DNA of 64,000 nucleotides from Streptomyces sp. NBS 14/10 (GTDB lineage: Bacteria; Actinomycetota; Actinomycetes; Streptomycetales; Streptomycetaceae). Under the pieces are notes generated by a model, which saw only the letters and a list, made by a program, of their open reading frames with translations, did no database searches and was not told the origin of the DNA. The DNA is taken from NCBI RefSeq assembly GCF_002224125.1, contig NZ_NCSM01000080.1:34396-98395 (forward strand), written 5' to 3'. Made by a program: the position numbers and the translations under genes. This document shows, one piece after another, positions 54,713 through 62,961 of this stretch (position 1 is its first letter; each line of letters opens with the position of its first letter).

Positions 54713-54729
54713 CGCATTCGCTGCATCAC
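54709..54729 (-). CDS. Short Met-containing leader ORF
   Basis: A GAGGGAG ribosome site lies 8 nt before GTG ATG CAG CGA ATG CGC TAG, which reads VMQRMR (ATG start possible at 54726). It lies between the riboswitch and the terminator and its stop codon abuts the terminator hairpin. It may couple expression to translation. I do not know such a peptide from other riboswitches; it could be fortuitous. Confidence 0.4.
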   Translation of the reverse strand: MMQRMR

Positions 54730-54751
54730 GGAAGAACTCCCTCGACGACCA

Positions 54752-54777
54752 GGACCCCTGGGTTCCGCGAGGGGTCC
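54752..54777 (-). promoter_or_regulatory. Hairpin after the SAM-IV aptamer
   Basis: GGACCCC and GGGGTCC pair over 7 bp between the aptamer and the leader ORF. It may be an alternative (antiterminator or anti-RBS) element. Confidence 0.55.
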
Positions 54778-54778
54778 G

Positions 54779-54892
54779 CGCTTGCCGCAGACCTCGTTGC
54801 CTGCGACCCGGTCATCACCCGGGGCACCCCGCCACGGACGGAGGGTTGCCGGACAGCGGGCCGGGGCCGTAGTCGCTGTCACTCGTGACCTG
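54779..54892 (-). promoter_or_regulatory. SAM-IV riboswitch
   Basis: The minus strand reads GGTCACGAGTGACAGCGACT, then CGGCAACCCTCCGTCCGTGG, CGGGGTGCCCCGGGTGATGACC, matching the SAM-IV aptamer consensus known from actinomycetes (GTCA-CGAGTG-CAGCG, CCGGCAACCCTCC, GGGGTGCCCCGGGTGA-GACC). GGTCA and TGACC close the core helix and the tail GCAGGCAACGAGGTCTGCGGC can form the pseudoknot part. It controls the aminotransferase gene 218 bp downstream. Confidence 0.94.
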
Positions 54893-54925
54893 CGCAGGAG
54901 TATGCCACGCCCCGTCACGGACCGA

Positions 54926-54954
54926 GACCCCTGTCCGCGATACGGACAGGGGTC
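54926..54954 (-). terminator. Terminator of trpD
   Basis: GACCCCTGTCCG and CGGACAGGGGTC form a perfect 12-bp stem with a CGATA loop, 26 bp after the trpD stop. Confidence 0.9.
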
Positions 54955-54979
54955 CCGTGGGGTCGCTCGAGAATCGGGG

Positions 54980-56053
54980 CTACGCGTTCGTGGCCAGTAC
55001 CCAGCGCTCCAGCGAGGCCCGAGCCGCGCCCGAGTCGATGGATTCGGCCGCCTTCTCGATGCCGACCGCGATGCGCTCCGAGAGGGGCTTGCCGCCCGGC
55101 CCGCCCTCCAGGGCGACCAGGGCGGCCGCCGAGTTGAGCAGTACCGCGTCGCGGACCGGGCCGCGCTCCCCGGCCAGGAGGCGCCGGGCGACGTCCGCGT
55201 TGTACGAGGGGTCGGCGCCGCGCAGGGCGTCCACCGGGACGAAGTCGATGCCGACGTCGCGCGGGTCGAAGGTCTCCTGGCGTACGGTGCCGCCCTCGAC
55301 CACCCATACCTGGGAGGTCGAGGTGACGGTCAGCTCGTCGAGGCCGTCGTCGCCGCGGACGACCAGCGCGGAGGTGCCGCGCTCGGCGAGCACACCGGCC
55401 ATGATGGGCGCCATCCGGGCGTCCGCGACCCCGGTGGCCTGGGCGCGTACTCGGGCCGGGTTGGTGAGCGGGCCGAGGAAGTTGAAGATGGTGGCGATGC
55501 CGAGTTCGCTGCGCGCGGTGCCGACATGGCGCAGCGAGGGGTGGAACTTCACCGCGAAGCAGAAGGTGATGCCGGCCTCTTCCGCCACCTCGGCCACCCG
55601 CCGCGGGCTCAGGTCCAGGTTGACGCCGAGCTTGGCGAGGACGTCGGAGGAGCCGCTGGCGGAGGACGCGGCGCGGTTGCCGTGCTTGACGACCTTCGCT
55701 CCGGTGCCCGCCACCACGAGGGCCGACATGGTGGAGATGTTGACGGTCTTGGCCCGGTCGCCTCCGGTGCCGACGATGTCGACCGTCTCCCCGGGGACCT
55801 CGATCACGTTCGCGTGCTCGTACATCGTGCGGACCAGACCGGACACCTCCGCCACGGTCGCGCCCTTGGCGCGCAGCGCGACCGCGAAGCCGGCGATCTG
55901 TGCGTCGCTGGCCTCGCCGCGCATGATCCGGTCCATGACCCAGGCGGTGTCGTCGGCAGTGAGGTCGTGGCCGAGCAGCAGCGAGTCGAGTACGTCCGGC
56001 CAGGTGCGGGCCGTCGCGCGGTTGTCGCCTCCGGCTGGGGTCACAACGTCCAT
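54980..56053 (-). CDS. trpD: Anthranilate phosphoribosyltransferase
   Basis: TrpD transfers ribose phosphate from PRPP to anthranilate, the second step of tryptophan synthesis. The 357-aa protein has [60 protein letters not shown] and [23 protein letters not shown] lies 7 nt before the ATG at 56051-56053. It is separated by 25 kb from the fused anthranilate synthase and has no other trp gene adjacent. Confidence 0.96.
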   Translation of the reverse strand: MDVVTPAGGDNRATARTWPDVLDSLLLGHDLTADDTAWVMDRIMRGEASDAQIAGFAVALRAKGATVAEVSGLVRTMYEHANVIEVPGETVDIVGTGGDRAKTVNISTMSALVVAGTGAKVVKHGNRAASSASGSSDVLAKLGVNLDLSPRRVAEVAEEAGITFCFAVKFHPSLRHVGTARSELGIATIFNFLGPLTNPARVRAQATGVADARMAPIMAGVLAERGTSALVVRGDDGLDELTVTSTSQVWVVEGGTVRQETFDPRDVGIDFVPVDALRGADPSYNADVARRLLAGERGPVRDAVLLNSAAALVALEGGPGGKPLSERIAVGIEKAAESIDSGAARASLERWVLATNA

Positions 56054-56198
56054 GGTCCGCTCCTGGATCTCGGCTGGGCAGGGATGGGTCCGCGCAGTTC
56101 CGTGCAGTTCAGCTGTGCAGCGGCTGGCCCCTGGCAAGCCTATCGGCGCGCGCGGGACACGCGGTCCCGTGCCCGGGTCCCGGACAGCCGAACAAAAC

Positions 56199-56242
56199 CC
56201 AGGGCCCCGGGCCGGACCGTGTGGTCCGGGCCGGGGCCCTGG
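56199..56242 (-). terminator. Terminator of the qcrCAB operon
   Basis: A 20-bp stem with one mismatch (CCAGGGCCCCGGGCCGGACC and its near-complement) and a GTGT loop, 35 bp after the qcrB stop. Confidence 0.88.
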
Positions 56243-56276
56243 TGTGTGGCGTACAGCTGAGGTGTTCGCTCAGAGA

Positions 56277-57908
56277 TCAGTGGTGGCCGTGGCCGCTGGT
56301 GATCTCCTTGTACTCCTCGGTGGTCGGCTTGGGGATCACGTTGTCCTCGCCGTAGTAGCCCTTGGACAGCTTGGCCCGGAGCTTCTGCGAACCCTTTATC
56401 TTCCGGCGGACACCGTTCTCGTCCACCGCGGGGCCGACCTCGTACGGCTCGGGCTGCTCATGCTGGGTGAGCTTGTGCAGATCCTCCTGCGACAGCGGCT
56501 GGTGCACCTCGATGAACTCGCCGTGCGGCAGCCGCTTGATGATGCCGGTCTCGCGGCCGTGCAGCACCTTGTCCTTGTCGCGCCGCTGCAGACCCAGGCA
56601 GATCCGCTTGGTGACGATGAAGGCCAGCACCGGTCCGGCGAAGAAGCCGATCCGGACGAACCAGGTGATCGAGTTGATCGACAGGTGGAAGTGGGTGGCC
56701 CACAGGTCGTTTCCACCACCGACCAGCATCACCAGGTAGGCGGTCAGCCAGGCGACACCGAAGGCGGTCCGGGTCGGGACGTTGCGCGGGCGGTCCAGGA
56801 TGTGGTGCTCGCGCTTGTCGCCGGTGATCCAGGACTCGATGAAGGGGTAGACCCCGATCGCGAAGAGGACCAGCGGGAAGAGCACGATCGGGATGAACAC
56901 ACCCAGGACGAGCGTGTGGCCCCAGGCGTTGATCTCCCAGCCGGGCATCACCCGGACCAGACCCTCGGCGAAGCCCATGTACCAGTCGGGCTGGGCGCCG
57001 GTGGACACCTGATCAGGCCGGTACGGTCCGATGGCCCAGATCGGGTTGATCGTGGCGACCGCGGAGAGGATCGCGATCACGCCGAAGACCAGGAAGAAGA
57101 AGCCGCCCGCCTTGGCCATGTAGACCGGCAGCAGGGGCATGCCGACCACGTTCTTCTCGGTCTTGCCGGGGCCCGGGTACTGCGTGTGCTTGTGGTAGAA
57201 GACCAGGATCAGGTGCGCGACCAGCAGGCCGAGCATGATGCCCGGGAGCAGCAGGACGTGGACCGGGTAGAGCCTGGGGATCAGGTCCATGCCGGGGAAC
57301 TCGCCGCCGAACACGAACATCGAGATGTAGGTGCCGACGACCGGGATCGACAGGAACACACCCTCGATGAACCGCAGACCGGTGCCGGAGAGCAGGTCGT
57401 CGGGGAGCGAGTAGCCGGTGAAGCCGGTCAGCATGCCGAGGAAGAACAGCAGGAAGCCGAACAGCCAGTTGATCTCGCGCGGCTTGCGGAACGCGCCGGT
57501 GAAGAAGACGCGCATCATGTGCACGAGCATCGCGGCGAGGAAGATCAGCGCGGCCCAGTGGTGGATCTGCCGGATCAGCAGACCGCCGCGCACCTCGAAG
57601 CTGATGTCGAGCGTCGAGGCGAACGCCTCGGACATCCGCACGCCCTGCATCGGGACGTACGGGCCGTGGTACGTGACCTCTTCCATGCTGGGGTGGAAGA
57701 ACAGCGTCAGATACACACCCGTGAGGATGATGATGATGAAGCTGTAGAGCGCGACCTCACCCAGCATGAAGGACCAGTGGTCCGGGAAGATCTTGCGCAT
57801 ATTGGCCTTGGCCAGGCTGTAGATGCCCAGCCGGCCGTCGGCCCAGTCGGCGACGCGCTCGCCCGCGGGGGCCTTGCGGCCGCGCTGCGTTTCAGTTGCA
57901 GTACTCAT
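56277..57908 (-). CDS. qcrB: Cytochrome bcc complex, cytochrome b subunit
   Basis: The 543-aa diheme cytochrome b subunit of the menaquinol-cytochrome c oxidoreductase has RQIHHWAALIFLAAMLVHMMRVFFTGAFRKPREINWLFG, the heme histidines, and PVHVLLLPGIMLGLLVAHLILVFYHKHTQYPGP, then the PDWYMGFAEG quinone-site motif. A long hydrophilic C-terminal part is typical of actinobacteria. Its start overlaps the qcrA stop (ATGA). It transfers electrons from menaquinol into the bcc-aa3 supercomplex. Confidence 0.96.
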   Translation of the reverse strand: MSTATETQRGRKAPAGERVADWADGRLGIYSLAKANMRKIFPDHWSFMLGEVALYSFIIIILTGVYLTLFFHPSMEEVTYHGPYVPMQGVRMSEAFASTLDISFEVRGGLLIRQIHHWAALIFLAAMLVHMMRVFFTGAFRKPREINWLFGFLLFFLGMLTGFTGYSLPDDLLSGTGLRFIEGVFLSIPVVGTYISMFVFGGEFPGMDLIPRLYPVHVLLLPGIMLGLLVAHLILVFYHKHTQYPGPGKTEKNVVGMPLLPVYMAKAGGFFFLVFGVIAILSAVATINPIWAIGPYRPDQVSTGAQPDWYMGFAEGLVRVMPGWEINAWGHTLVLGVFIPIVLFPLVLFAIGVYPFIESWITGDKREHHILDRPRNVPTRTAFGVAWLTAYLVMLVGGGNDLWATHFHLSINSITWFVRIGFFAGPVLAFIVTKRICLGLQRRDKDKVLHGRETGIIKRLPHGEFIEVHQPLSQEDLHKLTQHEQPEPYEVGPAVDENGVRRKIKGSQKLRAKLSKGYYGEDNVIPKPTTEEYKEITSGHGHH

Positions 57909-58960
57909 CCGCGCTCCCAGAATGCAGGACCGACGGGCTCCGCGAAGTCGCCCTTGGCTTCGAGGTAACCGTCCTTGTTGACGCCGATCCGCAGCTGCGG
58001 CAGGGCGTGCCCGGCCGGGCCGAAGATCACGCGGCCACCGTCGGAGAGGTCGAACGTCGACTGGTGGCACGGGCACAGGACGTGGTGCGTCTGCTGCTCG
58101 TACAGGTTGATCGGACAGCCGACGTGGGTGCAGATCTTCGAGAACGCGACGATGCCGTCGTGCGACCAGTCCAGCTCGCGCTTGTCCTTGATGTTCTCCG
58201 GCTGCAGCCGGACCAGCATCAGGGCCGCCTTGGCGATCTGTGTCTGGAAGTCGTGGTCCGACTCCTCCATGCCTTCGGGCATGGCGAAGGTGAGCGAGCC
58301 GACCGCGATGTCCTCGGGGCGCAGCGCCAGCATGGTGTTGTAGTTCATCAGGCGCTTGCCCTTGGCCCACTTGGTGTGCCGGAGCTTGTCCTGCGGCAGC
58401 GGACCGAGGTCGCGCAGCAGCACCAGGCCGGCCAGCGGCACCAGGGTCAGCGCGCCGAAGAGGGTGTTCCGGGCCAGCTTGCGCCGGCCGAAGCCGGACT
58501 CGGCGGCGCCGGCCGCGAAGTCCTCCAGGACCTTGGCCTTGACCTCGGGCGCGGCCTCGATCGGGTGACGCTCGTCGGCGATCTCCACATCGGACATCAG
58601 GGTGCGGGCCCAGTGGACCGCGCCCGCGCCGATGGTGAACAGAGCGATGCCGAGGGTCAGGCCGAGCGAGAAGTTCAGCGCGCTGATGTGGCCGAGCGGG
58701 AAGACATAGATGATCCTGTCGACCGGGAAGGCCACATACGAGGCGATGAAGGCGACCGTCGCCAGCATCGAGATCGTGAACAGCAGCGCGATCGTGCGCT
58801 CGGACCGCTTCGCGGCGCGCTCGTCGATGTCCTGCTGACGGTGCTCGTGCGGGGGCAGACCCGGGTCGGCGAACGGATTGCCGGCCGCCTCTACCTCGCC
58901 ACCCCTTTCCTGCTCGTGTGGCAGGTTTTCGTCTGGTTGTGAAATGTCGTGGCTACTCAT
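57905..58960 (-). CDS. qcrA: Cytochrome bcc complex, Rieske iron-sulfur subunit
   Basis: The 351-aa Rieske protein has three membrane segments (about 57-80, 90-112 and 180-200, typical for actinobacteria) and the [2Fe-2S] ligands in SKICTHVGCPINLYEQQTHHVLCPCHQSTFDL. It is coupled to qcrC upstream (ATGA) and qcrB downstream (ATGA). Confidence 0.96.
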   Translation of the reverse strand: MSSHDISQPDENLPHEQERGGEVEAAGNPFADPGLPPHEHRQQDIDERAAKRSERTIALLFTISMLATVAFIASYVAFPVDRIIYVFPLGHISALNFSLGLTLGIALFTIGAGAVHWARTLMSDVEIADERHPIEAAPEVKAKVLEDFAAGAAESGFGRRKLARNTLFGALTLVPLAGLVLLRDLGPLPQDKLRHTKWAKGKRLMNYNTMLALRPEDIAVGSLTFAMPEGMEESDHDFQTQIAKAALMLVRLQPENIKDKRELDWSHDGIVAFSKICTHVGCPINLYEQQTHHVLCPCHQSTFDLSDGGRVIFGPAGHALPQLRIGVNKDGYLEAKGDFAEPVGPAFWERG

Positions 58961-59766
58961 GACTTCTTGGCCTTTGCGGTCCGGGCGGCGACCCAGATGG
59001 TCAGGACGATCATGGCACCCATACCGAAGACCCAGCCGAACAGACCCTCACTGACCGGGCCCAGGCCGCCGATCTCCATACCGCCGGGGGTCTTGGTCTT
59101 GTCGCTGTTGACCGTGTCCAGGTAGGCGATGATGGCCTTCTTCTTCTCCTCCGGCATCACGGTGTCCGGGAAGGAGGGCATGTTCTGCGGGCCCGTCTGC
59201 ATGGCCTCGTAGAGGTGCTTGGGGGACACACCCTCGAGGGACGGCGCGTACTTGCCGTTGGTCAGAGCGCCGCCCTTGCCGACGAAGTTGTGGCACTGCG
59301 CGCAGTTGGTCCGGAAGAGCTCACCGCCCTCGGCGATGTCCGCGCCCGCCGGGTTGTACTGCTCCTTGGTCGGCGTCACCGGGCCGGGGCCGAGCGAGGC
59401 GATGTACGCGGACAGCTGCTCGATCTGGGCGTTCGAGTAGATGTTCTTCTTCTTCGGCACCTGGGCGCCGGGCTGCTGCGCGGGCATACGGCCGCTGCTG
59501 ACCTGGAAGTCCACGGCGGCGGAGCCGACGCCGACCAGGCTCGGACCGTCGGTCGTACCCTGACCGCCGGTGCCGTGGCAACTGGCACAGCCGACGGCGT
59601 AGAGCTTCTTGCCCTCCTCGATGGCGAGGGACTGGGCGGAGCTGTCATCGGCCTTCGCCTCGCTCGGCGAGAACGCGGCGTACAGCCCCCCAGTGACCGC
59701 CAGCGCGAAGAGTAGGACGACGAGCGCAGCCAGCGGATGGCGCCGTCGTGCGGAGAGCTTTTTCAC
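58957..59766 (-). CDS. qcrC: Cytochrome bcc complex, diheme cytochrome c subunit
   Basis: The 269-aa protein has an N-terminal membrane or signal segment, two CXXCH heme sites (GCASCHGTGG and NCAQCHNFVG) and a C-terminal membrane anchor (FGWVFGMGAMIVLTIWVAARTA). Its two hemes replace soluble cytochrome c and link complexes III and IV. GTG start at 59764-59766. First of qcrCAB. Confidence 0.96.
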   Translation of the reverse strand: MKKLSARRRHPLAALVVLLFALAVTGGLYAAFSPSEAKADDSSAQSLAIEEGKKLYAVGCASCHGTGGQGTTDGPSLVGVGSAAVDFQVSSGRMPAQQPGAQVPKKKNIYSNAQIEQLSAYIASLGPGPVTPTKEQYNPAGADIAEGGELFRTNCAQCHNFVGKGGALTNGKYAPSLEGVSPKHLYEAMQTGPQNMPSFPDTVMPEEKKKAIIAYLDTVNSDKTKTPGGMEIGGLGPVSEGLFGWVFGMGAMIVLTIWVAARTAKAKKS

Positions 59767-59833
59767 GGATTACCCCGGTGTCAGGATCTTCTGCGTCGAT
59801 GCTTTAGGACGTGGTGCCGGTGCGGCGACCGGA

Positions 59834-60454
59834 TTACTTGATCATGTAGATCGTGGCGAAGAGGCCGATCCAGACGACGTCGACGAAGTGCCAGTAGTAA
59901 GACACCACGATGGCCGCCGTCGCCTGCTGGTGAGTGAACCTCTTGGCCGCGTACGTCCTGCCCAGGACCAGCAGGAAGGCGATGAGTCCGCCTGTCACAT
60001 GCATGCCGTGGAAGCCGGTGGTCAGATAGAACACCGAGCCGTACGGGTCGGACGAGAGCGACAGACCCTCGTGCTTGACCAGTTCGGTGTATTCGAAGAT
60101 CTGCCCGCCGACGAAGATCGCGCCCATGATGAAGGTGATCACGAACCAGGCGCGCAGCTTCTTCACGTCACCGCGCTCGGCAGCAAAGACACCGAGCTGG
60201 CAGGTGAGAGAGGAGAGCACCAGGATCGTGGTGTTGGTCGCGGAGAACGGGAAGTTCAGCGCGGACGCCATTTCCTTCCAGTGCTCTGCGCCGGTCACCG
60301 ATCGCAGGGTGAAGTACATCGCGAAGAGGGCCGCGAAGAACATCAGCTCGGAACTCAGCCAGATGATGGTTCCGACGCTGGTGAGGTTCGGCCGGTTGAC
60401 CGACGGGTGCGCGTGCCCGGTATCTACTGCTGTTGCTGTCGCCACGACCGACAT
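59834..60454 (-). CDS. ctaE: Cytochrome c oxidase subunit III
   Basis: The 206-aa protein has five membrane segments and the subunit III motifs [42 protein letters not shown] and [22 protein letters not shown]. It lies 66 bp upstream of qcrC. The ATG (60452-60454) lies inside a 21-bp palindrome and lacks a clear ribosome binding site. Confidence 0.95.
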   Translation of the reverse strand: MSVVATATAVDTGHAHPSVNRPNLTSVGTIIWLSSELMFFAALFAMYFTLRSVTGAEHWKEMASALNFPFSATNTTILVLSSLTCQLGVFAAERGDVKKLRAWFVITFIMGAIFVGGQIFEYTELVKHEGLSLSSDPYGSVFYLTTGFHGMHVTGGLIAFLLVLGRTYAAKRFTHQQATAAIVVSYYWHFVDVVWIGLFATIYMIK

Positions 60455-60465
60455 TATGTCGGTCG
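60445..60465 (-). promoter_or_regulatory. Palindrome over the ctaE start codon
   Basis: CGACCGACAT-T-ATGTCGGTCG is a perfect inverted repeat with 10-bp arms. On the minus strand it holds CATAAT, a -10-like hexamer, and the ctaE ATG. It could bind a repressor or fold in the mRNA to hide the start. Confidence 0.55.
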
Positions 60466-60677
60466 CTTATCCAGCCCTCACCTCCGGGGGTACCGTTCGG
60501 AGTGTCAAGGGCATCGATGCTGCTCGTACGGCCCGTTGCGAGCGGGGATCCGGCAGTTGTCGAGCACTTGCCGGCCGGTCCCTCGAAGGAAGGACGGGGT
60601 TGCACGCCCCCTCCTCCCCAGAGCTCTACCGGAGTAGCATCCGCGCCAGAAGTCCAACCACGTAACGCGGAGGAACG

Positions 60678-61079
60678 ATGCAGCCGACCGCCACGGTGCT
60701 GGTCTACAGCGATGACGCGGGCACCCGCCAGCAGGTCCGGCTCGCGGCCGGGCGGCGGCCCGCCCCCGACGTCCCGCCCGTGGAGTTCGTGGAGTGCGCG
60801 ACCCTCCCCGCCGTCCTCTCGGCGCTGGAGGACGGCGGTATCGACGTCTGCGTACTCGACGGTGAGGCGGTGCCCGCGGGCGGTATGGGGGTCTGCCGGC
60901 AGATCAAGGACGAGATCTTCCGCTGCCCTCCGGTTCTGCTGCTCATCGGCCGCCCGCAGGACGCCTGGCTGGCCACGTGGAGCCGGGCCGAGGCCGCGGT
61001 CACCCATCCGGTGGACCCGGTGGCCCTCGCGGACGCGCTGGCCGGGCTGTTGCGCGATCAGCTCGCCGTGGACGCCTGA
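60678..61079 (+). CDS. Degenerate receiver-like protein
   Basis: The 133-aa protein has the beta-alpha order of a receiver domain: VLVYSDDAGTRQQVRLAA, IDVCVLDGEAVPAGGMGVCRQIKDE and a C-terminal HPVDPVALADALAGLL. The conserved aspartates SDD and VLDGE are kept, but the lysine is replaced by His (THPVDP) and the Thr by Gly (LLLIGRP). It has no output domain. It lies divergent from ctaE and upstream of no kinase; conserved among streptomycetes in this position. ATG with GGAGGA. Confidence 0.8.
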   Translation: MQPTATVLVYSDDAGTRQQVRLAAGRRPAPDVPPVEFVECATLPAVLSALEDGGIDVCVLDGEAVPAGGMGVCRQIKDEIFRCPPVLLLIGRPQDAWLATWSRAEAAVTHPVDPVALADALAGLLRDQLAVDA

Positions 61080-61111
61080 CGCGTCACCCTCCTCCTGCAC
61101 CTGGGCTCCTC

Positions 61112-62365
61112 CTACACCTGGGGCCGCAGTCTGGCCGACTCGGCCGTGGTGCCGCCGTCGGCCCGTGCTGAGGCCACGGCGCTGCCCGCGCGCCACTTGT
61201 CCCAGGCCATGTTCCAGTCGCCGAATCCGTTGTCGAACGTCGTCATCATCGCGCCGTGGCTGTTCACGACCTTGACGATGTCGCCGAGGCGCACGGTGTC
61301 GAAGAACCAGCGCGCGTTCTCGTTGCTCATCCCGGTGCAGCCATGGCTGACGTTGGCCGCGCCCTGCGAGCCGACGGACCAGGGCGCCGCGTGGACGTAC
61401 TCACCGCTCCATGTCACCCGTGCGGCCCAGTGGACCAGCAGGTCGTAGGAGTTGCCGAGGCCGATGCTGGCGCCGGTCATCCGTACGGAGGACTCCTTGG
61501 CGAGGATGACCTTGATGCCGTTGCGGGTGTCGAAGCCGGGCATGCCGGTGGTGATCGGGATGGTACGGATCGCCTGGCCGTTCTTGAGCACCGTCATCTG
61601 GTGGGTGCCGGAGTCGGTGATGGCCTCCAGTCGGTCGGCGGTGTGCAGCCGCAGCGGCTTGGAGGCGGCGCCGTACAGGCCGTTCGCGACCCGGATGCCC
61701 TTGAGGTTGGCGTGCACGTCGATCGTGGCGTGCGCGGGCCAGTAGTCGCGCGGACGGTAGTGCAGGGTCCGGTCGTCCACCCAGTGCCAGACGCCGTCCA
61801 CCGCGGGCTGTGAGTCCACCTTCAGGGCGCGTTCGACGACGGCCCGTGCCGAGGCGTCCTTGACGGGCGCGCTGAGCGAGGCGGTGACGGGCTGCCCCAC
61901 CCCGTAGGTGCCGGCGTCGGGGCCGAAGGTGACCCGCAGCTTGCTCTCGGCCCCCGTGGTGTCGAAGCCGATGGTCCGGCGCCCGGGCGCCCCGTCGGCG
62001 TCCTCGGTGCTCACCCGCAGCGTGTAGTGGGTTCCCGCGGCCAGGGGCACGGTGCTGCGCCAGCGCTTGCCGTCGGGCGTGAGCTCCCCGCGTACGTACC
62101 GCCCCGCGGAGTCGGTCGCCGTGACGTCGGTGATGCGGCTGTCGTCGCCCTTGGCCGTGACCTCAAGTGGCTTGTCGGGGTCGGCCTTGTGGGAGCCGCC
62201 CACGCCGCTGAAGGCGACCTGGTCGGCCGCGTCGTACGGCTTGGCCGCCAACGGGTCCGAGGAGGGGCCGCCGCATCCGGTGAGCCCCGTCGCTATCAGG
62301 GGTGCCAGCAGCAGAGCGCAGCCGAGCACCGTCCGGGATCGGGGTGATCGAGGTGTGTGGCTCAT
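61112..62365 (-). CDS. L,D-transpeptidase lipoprotein
   Basis: The 417-aa protein has a lipobox (ATGLTGCGG, about residues 26-34), two Ig-like domains (about 50-250) and a YkuD L,D-transpeptidase domain ending with SHGCTGMSNENARWFFDTVRLGD; the catalytic Cys is in SHGC. It should form 3-3 cross-links in peptidoglycan. ATG at 62363-62365; GTG at 62371 also possible. It lies inside the respiratory cluster on the minus strand. Confidence 0.92.
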   Translation of the reverse strand: MSHTPRSPRSRTVLGCALLLAPLIATGLTGCGGPSSDPLAAKPYDAADQVAFSGVGGSHKADPDKPLEVTAKGDDSRITDVTATDSAGRYVRGELTPDGKRWRSTVPLAAGTHYTLRVSTEDADGAPGRRTIGFDTTGAESKLRVTFGPDAGTYGVGQPVTASLSAPVKDASARAVVERALKVDSQPAVDGVWHWVDDRTLHYRPRDYWPAHATIDVHANLKGIRVANGLYGAASKPLRLHTADRLEAITDSGTHQMTVLKNGQAIRTIPITTGMPGFDTRNGIKVILAKESSVRMTGASIGLGNSYDLLVHWAARVTWSGEYVHAAPWSVGSQGAANVSHGCTGMSNENARWFFDTVRLGDIVKVVNSHGAMMTTFDNGFGDWNMAWDKWRAGSAVASARADGGTTAESARLRPQV

Positions 62366-62457
62366 GGTCACAAGCTAAGAAGACCGGTCCCGGACGGCTC
62401 GCGGGATGTGGCAGTCGGGTGAACCAGAGGACTGGGGAGCCGGGAGGGGACGACGAA

Positions 62458-62496
62458 GCGGGGCCCGGACACCTGGAGAAGGTGTCCGGGCCCCGC
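62458..62496 (-). terminator. Terminator of the cta operon
   Basis: A 17-bp perfect stem (GCGGGGCCCGGACACCT) with a GGAGA loop lies 66 bp after the ctaF stop. Confidence 0.9.
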
Positions 62497-62500
62497 TGGG

Positions 62501-62546
62501 ACCCGGTTCACCGGGGCCCGCTAAGCCGAGTTCCGGTGAACCGGGT
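62501..62546 (-). repeat. Second inverted repeat after ctaF
   Basis: ACCCGGTTCACCGG (62501-62514) and CCGGTGAACCGGGT (62533-62546) pair over 14 bp with an 18-nt loop, next to the terminator. It may help end transcription. Confidence 0.7.
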
Positions 62547-62562
62547 TCCGGTGGCTGACCGG

Positions 62563-62961
62563 TTACTGGTTCTGGTTCTCACCGCGGTAGTACTCGAACA
62601 CCCAGCCGAAGAGGCCGATCATGATGATCGGGGCCGAGAAGTACAGCAGCCACCAGCCGAAGATCACGCCCATGAAGGCCAGGGCGCCACCGATCGCCAG
62701 GGAGAGCGGCTGCCAGCTGTGCGGGGAGAAGAAGCCCAGCTCACCGGCGTCGTCCGCGACATCGGCGTCCTTGTTGTCCTGCGCCCCGACATCCACCCGG
62801 CGGGCGGTGAAGGCGAGGTAGTAGCCGATCATCACGCTCAGCCCGAAGGCCAGGAAGAGCGCGGTGGTGCCGGCCGGCTCCTTCGACCACACGCCATAGA
62901 CGATCGCCATGACGAGGATGAAGACGGCGAGCCAGATGAAAAGTCGGCCTTGGACCTTCAC
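62563..62961 (-). CDS. ctaF: Cytochrome c oxidase subunit IV (actinobacterial)
   Basis: The 132-aa protein has four membrane segments in two pairs (about 5-25 and 31-48; 85-100 and 101-122), with the ARRVDVGAQ linker, as in CtaF of actinobacterial aa3 oxidases. Start overlaps the ctaD stop (ATGA). Confidence 0.93.
   Translation of the reverse strand: MKVQGRLFIWLAVFILVMAIVYGVWSKEPAGTTALFLAFGLSVMIGYYLAFTARRVDVGAQDNKDADVADDAGELGFFSPHSWQPLSLAIGGALAFMGVIFGWWLLYFSAPIIMIGLFGWVFEYYRGENQNQ

Larger units (their letters stand above)
54561..54979. other. Leader region of the aminotransferase gene
   Basis: This 419-bp stretch is filled by regulatory RNA: trpD terminator, SAM-IV riboswitch, an intervening hairpin, a short leader ORF and a terminator. 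About 120 bp (54561-54680) before the coding start show only an Arg/Lys-like GA-rich leader. Confidence 0.75.

Noticed and set aside
54709..54918. 69-codon minus-strand ORF ahead of the aminotransferase
   Set aside because: It runs through the SAM-IV aptamer; the RNA consensus explains the sequence and the protein has no family look.
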